Below are positions 42,226 to 55,920 of a stretch of DNA of 64,000 bases, in pieces. This DNA comes from DRPG01 sp964655065. GTDB lineage: Bacteria > Myxococcota_A > UBA796 > GCA-2862545. The notes beneath the pieces were generated by a model. The model ran no database searches, was not told the DNA's origin, and worked only from the letters and a program-made list of their open reading frames with translations. Position 1 is the first letter of the stretch; every line of letters begins with the position of its first letter. The translations under genes and the position numbers were made by a program. Where the stretch lies: the NCBI GenBank assembly GCA_964655065.1, contig CAZZLC010000022.1, positions 1 to 64,000 of the forward strand. Direction: 5' to 3'.

Positions 42226-43809
42226 GTGGCGACGAACGCGGACCCCGAGCGCATGTCGGTCTCCGCCGCCGAGGTGCTCGACGACGTACTGCAGATTCCG
42301 TGGTCGACCGACGATGACGGCCACCCGACAGAGATCCGGGGTGTGGCGTCGGACCCGGCTCGGGACCGGATCTGGTCCGTCGTGCACGTGCGGTCCGACG
42401 GCCAGTCCGACGTCGTCGACATCTACGGAGGCCCGTTCGGCCCCGCGGATCTACACGGCATCGAGCTCCGGTCGGGCGACGTGCTGCACCTGGTCTACAT
42501 CGAGGATCCTGATGGCGACGGGCTAGGCGGACGGCAAGAGCAGGCCTACGGTACGTCGGTCGACTCCGAAGACAGCGACGGCGACGGCCTGTCCGACGCG
42601 GACGAGGTCACTGTCCACTTCACGCTGCCCAACAACCCGGACACTGACCAGGACGGCGTCGATGACCGGGCCGAGGTGATGGACCACAACAGCGATCCGC
42701 GGATGGTCGACACTGACGGCGACGGGCTCGACGACGGCACCGAGGTCAACGAGTACGGCAGTGATCCGGCCGACGAGGACATGGACGATGATGGCATCCT
42801 CGACATTGACGACCTCGTCGTCGACTTTTCGATTAAGCACGCGGGGATGGCGGTCACAGCGCGCGGGGAGGCCTTCTACTGGGGCTACTTGGAGCTCGAC
42901 TACCTGCGGCTCGACGAAGGACCAGTGGACCGGGTGTTCGTCGCGGGCATCCAACGTTTCGACTGGTCCCATCACGTCTACGTGGTGGAGGCGCCGCCCG
43001 AGGGGCAGACGTGGGTGATCGGCGGCAACAACACGTGGGGCCAGGTCGGCGCGGTGGCGCCCTGGACCGGTCAGCTCCTTCCGCTGGAGGCTCCCCGCTG
43101 GGTCGACGTCGAGGGTGACCAGCACACCGTCGCGGTCGCCGACGATGGGAGCCTGTGGGGCTGGGGGCTCAACAATCATCGCCAGCTCGGGCGAGAGTCC
43201 TCGGACCTCTGCGGAGAGAACAGCGAATTCGTTTGTCAGCGTACGCCTCTCCGGCTCTCGGCCGCGCCCCACGTGGACGTGGCCGTCGCCTCCCGAGCGT
43301 CGTTCGCCGTGCGGGAGGACGGCACGCTCTGGTCGGTGGGGCTGGCCAAGGACGGACAGCTGGGTCTGGGCGACGAGTTCGATCGCCAACAGTGGACACA
43401 GATCGACGGAGCGACGGATTGGGTCGCGGTAGACGCCGACGGCCACCGGGTAGCCGCCTTGAAGGAAGACGGCTCGCTCTACCGCTGGGGGAGCGACATG
43501 AACGACACGCCCACCCGGGTGGGCGACGCGAGCTGGAGGGACTTCTCGTGGGGGCAGCCCCGAGCCACCCAGGATTGGTACGCCACGGGGGTCCGCGATG
43601 ACGGAACGTTGTGGGAATTCGACTGGGCAGGCGAGCCCACGCGGGTGGGTCTCGACGACGACTGGCTTGCCGTGGACGGCAGCGATGGGCTGGTGGGCGT
43701 GCTGAAGGAGGACCGAACGCTGTGGGTGATCGGCGAGAGCTGGGGCCGCGGGCGGGCGGGCCTGGAGGGCACCTCCAGCCCCGTCCTGCACCCCCTGCAC
43801 GGACCCTGA
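42226..43809 (+). CDS. Calcium-repeat plus RCC1-like repeat region, C-terminal part after the TAG
   Basis: 527 residues in the same frame as the preceding gene, from GTG 42226, ten codons after the TAG. It begins VATNADPERMSVSAAEVL, which matches VATNVDEERLRIDARAAM in the paralogue at 54385-55920. Calcium loops follow (DPDGDGLGGRQEQ, DSDGDGLSDADE, DTDQDGVDDRAE, DTDGDGLDDGTE), then six to seven RCC1-like propeller repeats (VDVEGDQHTVAVADDGSLWG, WGLNNHRQLGRE, VAVASRASFAVREDGTLWSV) that the paralogue lacks. No ribosome site precedes the GTG, so it is translated only if the TAG is read through or by reinitiation. It has no signal peptide of its own. Confidence 0.7.
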   Translation: MATNADPERMSVSAAEVLDDVLQIPWSTDDDGHPTEIRGVASDPARDRIWSVVHVRSDGQSDVVDIYGGPFGPADLHGIELRSGDVLHLVYIEDPDGDGLGGRQEQAYGTSVDSEDSDGDGLSDADEVTVHFTLPNNPDTDQDGVDDRAEVMDHNSDPRMVDTDGDGLDDGTEVNEYGSDPADEDMDDDGILDIDDLVVDFSIKHAGMAVTARGEAFYWGYLELDYLRLDEGPVDRVFVAGIQRFDWSHHVYVVEAPPEGQTWVIGGNNTWGQVGAVAPWTGQLLPLEAPRWVDVEGDQHTVAVADDGSLWGWGLNNHRQLGRESSDLCGENSEFVCQRTPLRLSAAPHVDVAVASRASFAVREDGTLWSVGLAKDGQLGLGDEFDRQQWTQIDGATDWVAVDADGHRVAALKEDGSLYRWGSDMNDTPTRVGDASWRDFSWGQPRATQDWYATGVRDDGTLWEFDWAGEPTRVGLDDDWLAVDGSDGLVGVLKEDRTLWVIGESWGRGRAGLEGTSSPVLHPLHGP

Positions 43810-43865
43810 CAGACGACAGACACGAGCGCTTCACCGCCCGTGTCGTCCGTCGAGAGGGGCTCGGA

Positions 43866-45854
43866 TCAGGGCACCGACCAGTTCGTGGTCCAGGGCGTGA
43901 ACGCGTTGTCGACCGTGGCCAGGCCGGTGTTCGCGAGCTGCGGATAGTGCCGGAGGAGCACCGACTTGAAGGTGTTGTTCTCGACCCAGTCGAGCCCCTC
44001 CTGCGTATAGACGCCCGGTCGGTAGTCGTTGGTGTAGAAGCGGTCGGCCTGCAGGCGCCGACTCGCCATCAGGATGAAGGTCTGGAAGAGCGTCTCACCG
44101 AAGCCGTAGCAGTCGGGACGCTGGGCCTCCGCGAGGGTCCCGACGAAGAGGTCGACCTGCTCGATGTCGTTGTTGTAGACCTGCTTCAGAGTCGCGCGCA
44201 GGACGGGATCGTCGGTGAGCTCGTCGATCGAGGCCAGCGGCAGCAGGTTCAGTCCCCGCCGATAGTTGTTGTACCGCGGCAGCCCGCGCTCCCGGTCGCG
44301 AAGGATGTCGATCGCGGCCAGATCGATCTCGAAGGGCCCGGCCGGCAGCGAGGTCATGAAGCGGGGGTAGTTGCGGAGCGTGAGCGCGCCGGGGTTCGAC
44401 AGGCCGAACGACACCGCGAGGTCGAGGAAGCCGCGCTGGTCGAAGAGGTCGCGCCCGCCCGCATTGGTGGCGTCCTCGGTGGCGAGCAACCCCGCGAAGG
44501 TCCCGTTCACGGTACGCAGCCGCAGTACGTCGGGCAGCATCTGGTGCATGCGGTAGATCGCGGCGAAGTCCTCGGTGATCGAGTAGGCCACGCCCTTGTT
44601 GTCCTGGTCCCCGCCCACGATGCCGTAGACCGCGGCGTCGGGCGGCTCCACGAACATTGTCAGGCGTGGCTGCTCGGCCGGCGTGACGTACTGCTCGAGC
44701 CCGTACCAGTTGGCATTCATGGCGATATCGAGGGTCCGGTTCGGCAGGATGGCGGGCGTCCACTCCAGCGTGTGGATCTTGGCCATCAAGGCAGCATTGA
44801 CCAGCCGCGCCTTCTCGTAGAGCTCCTGGTCGGTCATCGACGGATAGACCGAGGCGAGGTGGTCCGCGATCGCGTTGTGCTCCTGCACGAACAGGCTGTG
44901 GAGCAGCTCCAGGCCGACCCACCAGTTGCTCGTGAAGCCGCTGTCCCCGAAGCCCTCGGCGTTCAGCGGCAGGGCATCGCCACTGATCTGCAGGTGCCCG
45001 CCCTGGAAGGAACGCAGCCGATCCGCAGTCGCCTGGTCGCTGCCGTAGATCTGTGAGCCGTCCCACCAGTGGGTCACGACGTTCTGGTAGGTGGGCGGCA
45101 GGCTCGACTCGCTCGGCAGGCGCGTCGTGTCGGCCGGGGTGCTGCCAACCACGATCGAGGTCTGACCGGTGCGCCGCCTCATCGGGTCGAGTGGACCGAG
45201 AGGGATGGCGAGGGGGTTGCTCGTGTCAGGGTCGCCGTGGTCGAACCAGTCGTGGATCTGGAACTGGGTCCACGCCGCCGCCCACAGGTTGAGGAACGGG
45301 ATCTCCTCCATCGCGCCGCGTCGGCGCAGCAGGCGGAGGCTGACCTCGCGCGGACTCGGCGACAGCAGGGTGCTGGGGTCCGGGTAGGCGAGCGCCAGGG
45401 GCACGTTGCGGCCGAACCGGGTGTCGACCGCGCCAGCGGCGGGGTCGTTCAGGTCGTTGCAGGTGCCGTCGGCGGTGCGGGCGTCGAGGGTCTCGGGGCC
45501 GCAGACGACCGCACCAGGCGACAGGTTGTCGGTGAGGGCGCCAGGCAGGTAGGCCGACTGCAGGTTGGCCGCGTCGAGGATGCCTCGCTGCACGGACAGC
45601 TTGACGAGCGCCTGCTCGAGCGGCTCGTCGTACCAGTTCGTCCACGGCGGCGTGAACAGGGGGCTCGTCTGGGGCTGACCCAGCAGCAGAGCGGTCTGGG
45701 CCTGCTCCGCGACCGTGGGGACGGTCGACAGGAAGCCGACGAGCTCGGTGGCCGAGTAGGTCGGCGGAGTGTAGCCGTTGGGGCCGACGCACTCGGGGTC
45801 GGTGGCGGAGGCCGGCAGCGAGAGGGCGAACAAGGTCACAGAGGTCGAGAACAC
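43866..45854 (-). CDS. Alpha-dioxygenase-like heme peroxidase (animal-peroxidase superfamily)
   Basis: 662 residues. GTG 45854 (GGAG CAACC before it) starts VFSTSVTLFALSLPASATDP, a signal peptide. The body is a fatty-acid alpha-dioxygenase/cyclooxygenase-like enzyme: distal His in AAWTQFQIHDWFDHG, then GSQIYGSDQATADRLRS, proximal region LLHSLFVQEHNAIADHL, AKIHTLEWTPAILPNRTLDI (proximal His), YRMHQMLPDVLRLRTVNG and PRYNNYRRGLNLLPLASIDE. In plants the family adds O2 to fatty acids with H2O2-primed Tyr. This copy is exported; it could oxidise lipids outside the cytoplasm. No fatty-acid gene is adjacent, but other oxidative enzymes are nearby. Confidence 0.85.
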   Translation of the reverse strand: MFSTSVTLFALSLPASATDPECVGPNGYTPPTYSATELVGFLSTVPTVAEQAQTALLLGQPQTSPLFTPPWTNWYDEPLEQALVKLSVQRGILDAANLQSAYLPGALTDNLSPGAVVCGPETLDARTADGTCNDLNDPAAGAVDTRFGRNVPLALAYPDPSTLLSPSPREVSLRLLRRRGAMEEIPFLNLWAAAWTQFQIHDWFDHGDPDTSNPLAIPLGPLDPMRRRTGQTSIVVGSTPADTTRLPSESSLPPTYQNVVTHWWDGSQIYGSDQATADRLRSFQGGHLQISGDALPLNAEGFGDSGFTSNWWVGLELLHSLFVQEHNAIADHLASVYPSMTDQELYEKARLVNAALMAKIHTLEWTPAILPNRTLDIAMNANWYGLEQYVTPAEQPRLTMFVEPPDAAVYGIVGGDQDNKGVAYSITEDFAAIYRMHQMLPDVLRLRTVNGTFAGLLATEDATNAGGRDLFDQRGFLDLAVSFGLSNPGALTLRNYPRFMTSLPAGPFEIDLAAIDILRDRERGLPRYNNYRRGLNLLPLASIDELTDDPVLRATLKQVYNNDIEQVDLFVGTLAEAQRPDCYGFGETLFQTFILMASRRLQADRFYTNDYRPGVYTQEGLDWVENNTFKSVLLRHYPQLANTGLATVDNAFTPWTTNWSVP

Positions 45855-45912
45855 GGTTGCTCCGGGGCTCGAGGCGATTTGACCTTAGCGGGAGGCGCCC
45901 GGGCTGCGGATT

Positions 45913-46824
45913 TCACTCGATTCCGTCGGCGGCCCGCTCCTCGCTCACGTCGACGACGCCGAGACGGACCTGCCCCGCCCGGCTGCCTCGCTGCTCGATC
46001 ACCCGGCCCGCCAGCCCGTGGCCGAGCTCGGCGAGACACTGGCGGAGCCGGTGGAGCTGCACGTTGACACTCCGGGGCTGCAGCGCGAGCTGTTGCGCCA
46101 GCACCGTGCGGAACACCCAGCCCTGCTCACTCGGCGGCAGCGCAGCGTCGGCGGTCCGCTGGCGCGCCAGCAGGAGCAGCAGGTAGTTGGCGCTACGAGT
46201 CGGCAGAGCCTGCAGCGTGCCCCCCAACGTGAGATCGACCTCGACAATCTCCTCGTCGGCGCTGACGCGGAAGTGTAGCGCGAGCGGCAGCCGCTCCGCG
46301 ACGGTCGGATCGAGCTCGACGGGGAGCATCAGCCGCCACGGGCGGTTGCCCGCGACGACGGTGTGCCCGTCCTCCACGAGGAGGCTCTCGTCGTCGCCGT
46401 CGGCGCGCCAGGTCCCGTCGGGGAGCCGCAACACCGACACCTCGGGCTCGCCGCCCGGCGGGAGCTGTAGCAGCCCGCCCTGGCTGTCCACCACGGCGTC
46501 ACCGCCGAGCTCCCGGGCGCGCGCCCGCGGCGCGCCGGCCTCGACCAGGGTCCAGCCCTCGTCGGGTTCGCCGAATCGCAGCACGCTGCCCACCCGAAGC
46601 GGGCGCTCGTCGCCGGGGGCCAGCCGGGTGTCGTCGACCCAGGTGCCGTTGCGGCTGCCGAGATCGCGGATCCACCACCTGCCGTCCCGGAACCAGACGC
46701 TCGCATGCTCCCCCGACACCCAGGTCTCCTCGAGACGCAGCGCGCACGCTGCGCTCCGCCCGATCAGCGTCCGCGCCGACAGGGTCCGCTCGACGGCCCG
46801 GTGCTCGCTGCGCAGTAGCCCCAT
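45913..46824 (-). CDS. FHA-domain protein with winged-helix-like C-terminus, partner of the dual kinase
   Basis: 303 residues. Residues 1-95 form an FHA domain (TLIGRSAACALRL, VSGEHASVWF, WWIRDLGSRNGT). The C-terminal 110 residues (NYLLLLLARQR, EQGWVFRTVLAQQLALQPRS, VNVQLHRLRQCLAELG, VIEQRGSRAGQVRLG) look like an OmpR/winged-helix DNA-binding domain. It starts nine bases after the kinase stop. It is a paralogue of the FHA protein at 7678-8595 (same order and length), each behind a kinase. It probably binds phospho-Thr on or made by that kinase and passes the signal to DNA. Confidence 0.85.
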   Translation of the reverse strand: MGLLRSEHRAVERTLSARTLIGRSAACALRLEETWVSGEHASVWFRDGRWWIRDLGSRNGTWVDDTRLAPGDERPLRVGSVLRFGEPDEGWTLVEAGAPRARARELGGDAVVDSQGGLLQLPPGGEPEVSVLRLPDGTWRADGDDESLLVEDGHTVVAGNRPWRLMLPVELDPTVAERLPLALHFRVSADEEIVEVDLTLGGTLQALPTRSANYLLLLLARQRTADAALPPSEQGWVFRTVLAQQLALQPRSVNVQLHRLRQCLAELGHGLAGRVIEQRGSRAGQVRLGVVDVSEERAADGIE

Positions 46825-46833
46825 GGCCCACGT

Positions 46834-51684
<4,851 letters not shown>

Positions 51685-51909
51685 GTCGGGCTCCGCAGGC
51701 CCCGGCTCATATCGTCGTCCATCCCGCGTCGGAGTTGCGCAGTAGTCTCGCTCGCGCCATCTGCGCGTCGGTGCGAATCCCGGCCCGGACGGCCGAAGTG
51801 CGTGCTGGTCGTGCAGCGTGAGCCACCGACACGCCGAGGCCGGGCGCCAATGACCAACCCGGGTGTGATTGCACACCGAACACGCGTCAGGAGCGGCCCC
51901 GCCTGTCCG

Positions 51910-52431
51910 TCACCGGACGGCGATGTGCAAGGTCACGGGCTTCGCGCGCCGAGTGATCGTCAACCCGAACCGCCCCTCCGCGAAGCCCCGCTCCAACGCA
52001 TCCTGCGCGAGCTCCGACGAGGTGACGGCCCACCCGTTGATCGCGTGCACGAGGTCGCCGTTGCGGAGTCCCAGCTGCTCGGCGAGCGTCCCCCGACGAA
52101 CCCCCACGAGCCGGTAGCCGTCGAACACACCATCGCTGGCGCGGTGCAGGAGCGCGCGCACGGGCCCTGGCTCGGTGCTCGCGAGGACCTCCTCGACGAG
52201 GACGCGTTCCACCACGAGGTGGGTTTCGTCGAGCCACTCGATGCGAGGATTGACCGTGGGAGCGCGCGGCACGGAGGGGCCCGGGAATTCGCACCCCTCG
52301 ACGGCCGGCCGAGCCGGCGCGGTGATCTCGGGTTCGACAGGCTCCGGATCTCCACACGACGGCTTCAGCGTCGTTGTCGTCAGGCCCACCGCCAGGGCAG
52401 CGGTCGACCAGCTCATCTGATGTCGCATCAT
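51910..52431 (-). CDS. GspC-like PDZ-domain protein
   Basis: 173 residues. An N-terminal hydrophobic segment (SWSTAALAVGLTTTTLK) is followed by a Pro-rich linker and, at the C-terminus, a PDZ domain of the type II secretion GspC kind: GYRLVGVRRGTLAEQLGLRN, GDLVHAINGWAVTSSELAQ, ERGFAEGRFGLTITRRAKPV. A Cys-rich start (KPSCGDPEP) may make it a lipoprotein or membrane protein. The domain would recruit substrates or partners in the periplasm. No other type II secretion gene is present in the window, so a separate role is possible. Confidence 0.75.
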   Translation of the reverse strand: MMRHQMSWSTAALAVGLTTTTLKPSCGDPEPVEPEITAPARPAVEGCEFPGPSVPRAPTVNPRIEWLDETHLVVERVLVEEVLASTEPGPVRALLHRASDGVFDGYRLVGVRRGTLAEQLGLRNGDLVHAINGWAVTSSELAQDALERGFAEGRFGLTITRRAKPVTLHIAVR

Positions 52432-52572
52432 CGGTCCTTCGAGTGTGTACGGCCGACCCCCAACGCAAGGAACGGACCGCTCGCTTCACGCTCGAACCCC
52501 CGCTTTGTCGGCCCTGACACGCGGGCGGGTTGACATCTTGTCACGCGCGGGCCGAGGGGGTCCTGCCGGCAC

Positions 52573-53283
52573 TCATGCCCGAGCCGCGGCGGTCTGGCCC
52601 GGCGTCCTTCGCTGGGCCAGCGCGGGCGTGGCCCCCACGTACCGGTCCACCTCGACCTCCTCGAGCATGAAGGCAGCGACCTCGTGACGGCTGATGTACA
52701 TCGTCACCTTGCTCGCGTCCCCGAAGCCGTGCACGACGCCATGCTCGGCGGCCTCGTCGGTCAGGTTCGGCGGCCGCACCGCCGTCCAGTCGAGCCCGCT
52801 CTCGGCGAGGATGCGCTCTTGACGCTCGTGCTCCCGGACGGGCTGGGCCAGGTAGAACGGAAAGATGACGTAGCGCAAGAAGAACGGCAGCTGCTTGCGT
52901 GTCTCGTGGGCGCCGAACACCGACACGGCCACGATCCGACGCACGCCCTGAGCCTTCATTGCCGTCACCACGTTGGTCGTTCCTTCGGAGCGCACCCGCG
53001 ATCCGCTGAATGGCGGAGCGCCGAGCGCGACGAGCACGGCATCGCTGCCCGCGATGGTCCGGTGGGCGTCGGCGGCCACCGTGACGTCTCCTTGCTCGAT
53101 GTGGAGCCGACCCAGCGAGCTGGGCCCGACGTCGGCGAGGAGCTCTCGCAGCTTGGCGGGGTCTCGGACGAGGGCGCGGACGCGCTGGCCCGCCGTCAGC
53201 GCCTGCCGGGTGAGCGCGAGGCCGACGCCGCCGGTGGCACCGAAGATCGCGAGGGTCCGAACGTTCGAGAGGGACTGGTTCAT
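52573..53283 (-). CDS. NAD(P)-binding protein of the NmrA/biliverdin reductase type
   Basis: 236 residues. The Rossmann fold motif is TLAIFGATGGVGLALTRQAL (GATGGVG), followed by VRALVRDPAKLRELL, GDVTVAADAHRTIAGSDAVL, MKAQGVRRIVAVSVFGAHET and a C-terminal GLDWTAVRPPNLTDE. This is the atypical short-chain/NmrA-like group that may reduce a flavin or quinone-like substrate or sense NAD(P). AAGGAG stands eight bases before the ATG. It is divergent from the LysR gene at 53381, which probably regulates it. Confidence 0.82.
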   Translation of the reverse strand: MNQSLSNVRTLAIFGATGGVGLALTRQALTAGQRVRALVRDPAKLRELLADVGPSSLGRLHIEQGDVTVAADAHRTIAGSDAVLVALGAPPFSGSRVRSEGTTNVVTAMKAQGVRRIVAVSVFGAHETRKQLPFFLRYVIFPFYLAQPVREHERQERILAESGLDWTAVRPPNLTDEAAEHGVVHGFGDASKVTMYISRHEVAAFMLEEVEVDRYVGATPALAQRRTPGQTAAARA

Positions 53284-53361
53284 TGCGGCTTCTCCTTGTT
53301 CGCGGGCGCCTCGCAGCGCCTCGCCCCGTCAAGGTCACGCTTCCGCCTGCATGAGCCCAAT

Positions 53362-53376
53362 AAATCTGCTAGATTT
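53362..53376. promoter_or_regulatory. Palindrome between divergent reductase and LysR genes, probable LysR operator
   Basis: AAATCT-GCT-AGATTT, a perfect 6-3-6 inverted repeat, four bases before the LysR ATG. It is AT-rich in GC-rich surroundings, as expected for a regulator site, and would also overlap the LysR start region. It is 79 bases before the divergent reductase. Confidence 0.65.
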
Positions 53377-53380
53377 GGTC

Positions 53381-54361
53381 ATGAATGATACGAATGATCC
53401 GTTGGCGCCCCTCGCTCGCTTCGATCTCAACCAACTCGTGGCGATGGAGCTGCTGCTGCGCCTCGGGAGTGTCACCCAGGCGGCCAGGCGCCCCGGGGTC
53501 ACCCAGTCGGCCATGAGCCACACGCTGCGGCGGCTTCGCGAGACCTTCGACGACCCGTTGCTCGTGCGGGGCGGCGCGGCAATGGTGCCCACCCCGCGCG
53601 CGCTGACGCTGAAGACGCCCCTCCGGGCCGCCCTGCGGTCGCTGGCGGACGCGATCGACGAGCCGGAGGCCTTCGACCCTGCCACCTCCGAGCGCGTGTT
53701 CCGTCTCGCCTCGCCCGATCTGTTCGACGTGCTCTTCTTTCCGGACCTGCTGCGCCGATTTGCCGAGGAGGCTCCGCGCGCGTCGCTCACCGCGCTGTCG
53801 GGCTTCGAGCGGCTGCGCGAACGGCTCGAGACGGGCGACCTCGACGCGGCCATCGTGCCCTCGGCGGTCGGGCCGAGCGACCCCGAGATGGGGCCCGCAT
53901 TGCCCGGCGACCTTCGCTTGCGCTGGCTTCTCGACGACGTCTGGATGCCGTTCGTGCGGTCGGATCACCCGGCACTGGGGCGGGGCCGTCTCTCCCCGCG
54001 GGCGTTTGCCGCTCTCGACCACATCCTGGTCTCCCCTTCCGGCGAGGGGCTCGGCGCCACCGACGCTCTGCTCGCGGAGCAGGGGCTCTCCCGCCGCATC
54101 GCCTTCCGCGCGCCGACGTTCGCCTCCGGCGTGGGCGTGGCTCGGGACACCGACCTGGTCCTCGTGGCGCCTCGGGCTCTGGCGCATCGCGCTGACCGCC
54201 TCGACCTCGTGTCCCTGGAGGTCGAGATGGAGTTTCCACGCCACAAGGTCAACCTGGTGTGGCATCCCCGCGTCGAGGCGGACCCGGCCCACCGGTGGCT
54301 CCGGGCTCGACTTCAGTCCGTGGTGGCGCCGTTCGGGCGCGCGGACCAGGGGCGTCGATAG
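53381..54361 (+). CDS. LysR-family transcriptional regulator
   Basis: 326 residues from ATG 53381. The DNA-binding helices read LLRLGSVTQAARRPGVTQ, SAMSHTLRRLRETFDDPLL, followed by the effector domain (FRLASPDLFDVLFFPDLLRR, LDAAIVPSAVGPS, VRSDHPALGRGRLSPRAFA, GVARDTDLVLVAPRALAHR). It belongs to the LysR group with NodD/PcaQ-like SHTL. An earlier ATG at 53351 would place the operator inside the gene. It is divergent from the NAD(P)-binding protein and ends 23 bases from the convergent calcium-repeat lipoprotein. Confidence 0.9.
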   Translation: MNDTNDPLAPLARFDLNQLVAMELLLRLGSVTQAARRPGVTQSAMSHTLRRLRETFDDPLLVRGGAAMVPTPRALTLKTPLRAALRSLADAIDEPEAFDPATSERVFRLASPDLFDVLFFPDLLRRFAEEAPRASLTALSGFERLRERLETGDLDAAIVPSAVGPSDPEMGPALPGDLRLRWLLDDVWMPFVRSDHPALGRGRLSPRAFAALDHILVSPSGEGLGATDALLAEQGLSRRIAFRAPTFASGVGVARDTDLVLVAPRALAHRADRLDLVSLEVEMEFPRHKVNLVWHPRVEADPAHRWLRARLQSVVAPFGRADQGRR

Positions 54362-54384
54362 GACGCCTTGCGCGTCTTCGGGCG

Positions 54385-55920
54385 CTACGCCTCCGGGCAG
54401 TCCTTGCCGGAATCCGCGACGAGCGGGTCGCTCCCCCTTGCGAGCTCGACGTCGTCCTCGATGCAGTCGTCGTCGGTGTCGCGATCCGTGGGCGACGTCT
54501 TGAGCACGCGGACCTCATCGGCGTCAGACAGCGAGTCGCCATCGGTATCGGAGTGGTTCTCGTCGGTCCCTGCAGCCAGCTCCTCCCGGGTGCCCAGGCC
54601 GTCCGCGTCACGGTCGGCGTAGTACATCAGGTGCAACACGTCGCCCGACTGCAGCGAGATCGTGTCGAAGTCCACGGGCGGTTCGTCGGGTCCGGAGAAC
54701 TGGATCACGTCGTCGATCCCGTCGGTCGTCTGGTGGATGACCGCCCAGAAGCCGCCAATGTTCTCGTTGCGGTCGACCTCGCGGATCGACTGTAGCTCGC
54801 CCCGCTCGTCGACGGTGTAGGGCACCCGCAGAATGTCGGCCATGGCCGCCCGCGCGTCGATCCGGAGGCGCTCCTCGTCGACGTTGGTGGCCACCGAGTG
54901 GCGCTCGATGGTGCGACCAGGTCCGAAGTCGAGAATGACGGTCGCCGTCTTCGCCTGAACCTCGGTCTGGTTGTGGCTGAAGGCCTGGCCGTTCTCGTTG
55001 ACGAGCTCGTACGCGATGATGCGGACGTCGAGGTTGGTCGCGTCCGCAGCGAGTCCCTGGATGGTACCGGTCCCGAGGCGATCGTTGGCGAAGATGAGCT
55101 GCTGCACGCGCTGGTTGGGCGCGAAGGTGAGCGGCGGAAACCCCTCGGTCGAGTCGAAGTCGAGGTTGCCGATGGGCCGCAGGATCTGCTCCTCGGTCGG
55201 CGTGGTCATCAGTGCGGCGAGGATCACGCTGTCGAGCGTGAAGCTGATGTCACCATTGTTGTAGATGTCGGTCGTCACCGCGAGGCGACCACCGTCGAAC
55301 GTCGACTCTTCCGAGATCGCGTTGCTGATGGACTCCTCGAAGGTCTGCTTCTTCTCCCGAGTCTGCTCCCGGCTGAACGAAACCGAGGACTCCTGCGTCG
55401 TAGCCACCGAAGTCTCGAAGAAGACCGTCGACTCGACCGAGGTGCCGAACCTGGGGAACCCGATCTCGGCGCCGACCGTCACCGAACCCCCCGTCGAGAT
55501 GCCGAACTCCACGGCGTGGCTCTGGGTGGACGTGTTGGCCGTCGACACGGACCGACCGAGCGTCTCCGCGTTCGCGACGGTCTCGGTGACCTCCTCTCCG
55601 AGGGCTGTGGTGAAGAAGACCTCGATGTCGGGAGGACTCGTCACCTCCACGCCGATCTTGGGCACGTCGGCAATGCGCGGGTTGAACTTGAAGTTGTTGT
55701 TGTCCGCCGAGAAGCCGAGCTCCACGACCTCCTGGAAGTCGGAGAACCCGTCACCGTCGGTGTCGGCGAGATGGACAGCGGTACCGAGCTCGAACTCTTC
55801 ACAGTCGAGGAGCCCGTCACGGTCGGTGTCGACGTCGGCTTCGTGGGGGCAGTCCACCGCTTCGTTGGTGCAGGCCATCGTCAGGGCCACGAGGGTCAGT
55901 GGGGTCAGGGCGCTTCGCAT
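54385..55920 (-). CDS. Calcium-repeat lipoprotein, intact paralogue of the TAG-split gene
   Basis: 511 residues. MRSALTPLTLVALTMACTNE is a lipoprotein signal (lipobox TMAC). Calcium loops follow (DTDRDGLLDCEEFELGT, DTDGDGFSDFQEVVELGF), then a beta region and a coiled stretch (SREQTREKKQTFEESISNAI), and C-terminal loops (DRDADGLGTREELAAGT, DTDGDSLSDADEVRVLK, DTDDDCIEDDVELARG). It aligns with 41149-43809 over its whole length, except that it ends where the RCC1-like part of the other begins. Its sequence through the TAG position of the paralogue (TVILDFGPGRTIERHSVATN) has no stop. It is probably a surface anchor or adhesin. GAGG precedes the ATG. Confidence 0.85.
   Translation of the reverse strand: MRSALTPLTLVALTMACTNEAVDCPHEADVDTDRDGLLDCEEFELGTAVHLADTDGDGFSDFQEVVELGFSADNNNFKFNPRIADVPKIGVEVTSPPDIEVFFTTALGEEVTETVANAETLGRSVSTANTSTQSHAVEFGISTGGSVTVGAEIGFPRFGTSVESTVFFETSVATTQESSVSFSREQTREKKQTFEESISNAISEESTFDGGRLAVTTDIYNNGDISFTLDSVILAALMTTPTEEQILRPIGNLDFDSTEGFPPLTFAPNQRVQQLIFANDRLGTGTIQGLAADATNLDVRIIAYELVNENGQAFSHNQTEVQAKTATVILDFGPGRTIERHSVATNVDEERLRIDARAAMADILRVPYTVDERGELQSIREVDRNENIGGFWAVIHQTTDGIDDVIQFSGPDEPPVDFDTISLQSGDVLHLMYYADRDADGLGTREELAAGTDENHSDTDGDSLSDADEVRVLKTSPTDRDTDDDCIEDDVELARGSDPLVADSGKDCPEA

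Noticed and set aside
43810..43865. A hairpin terminator between the converging RCC1-like gene and the alpha-dioxygenase gene
   Set aside because: A short GACACG/CGTGTC pair exists, but the loop is long and there is no T run, so I do not call a terminator.
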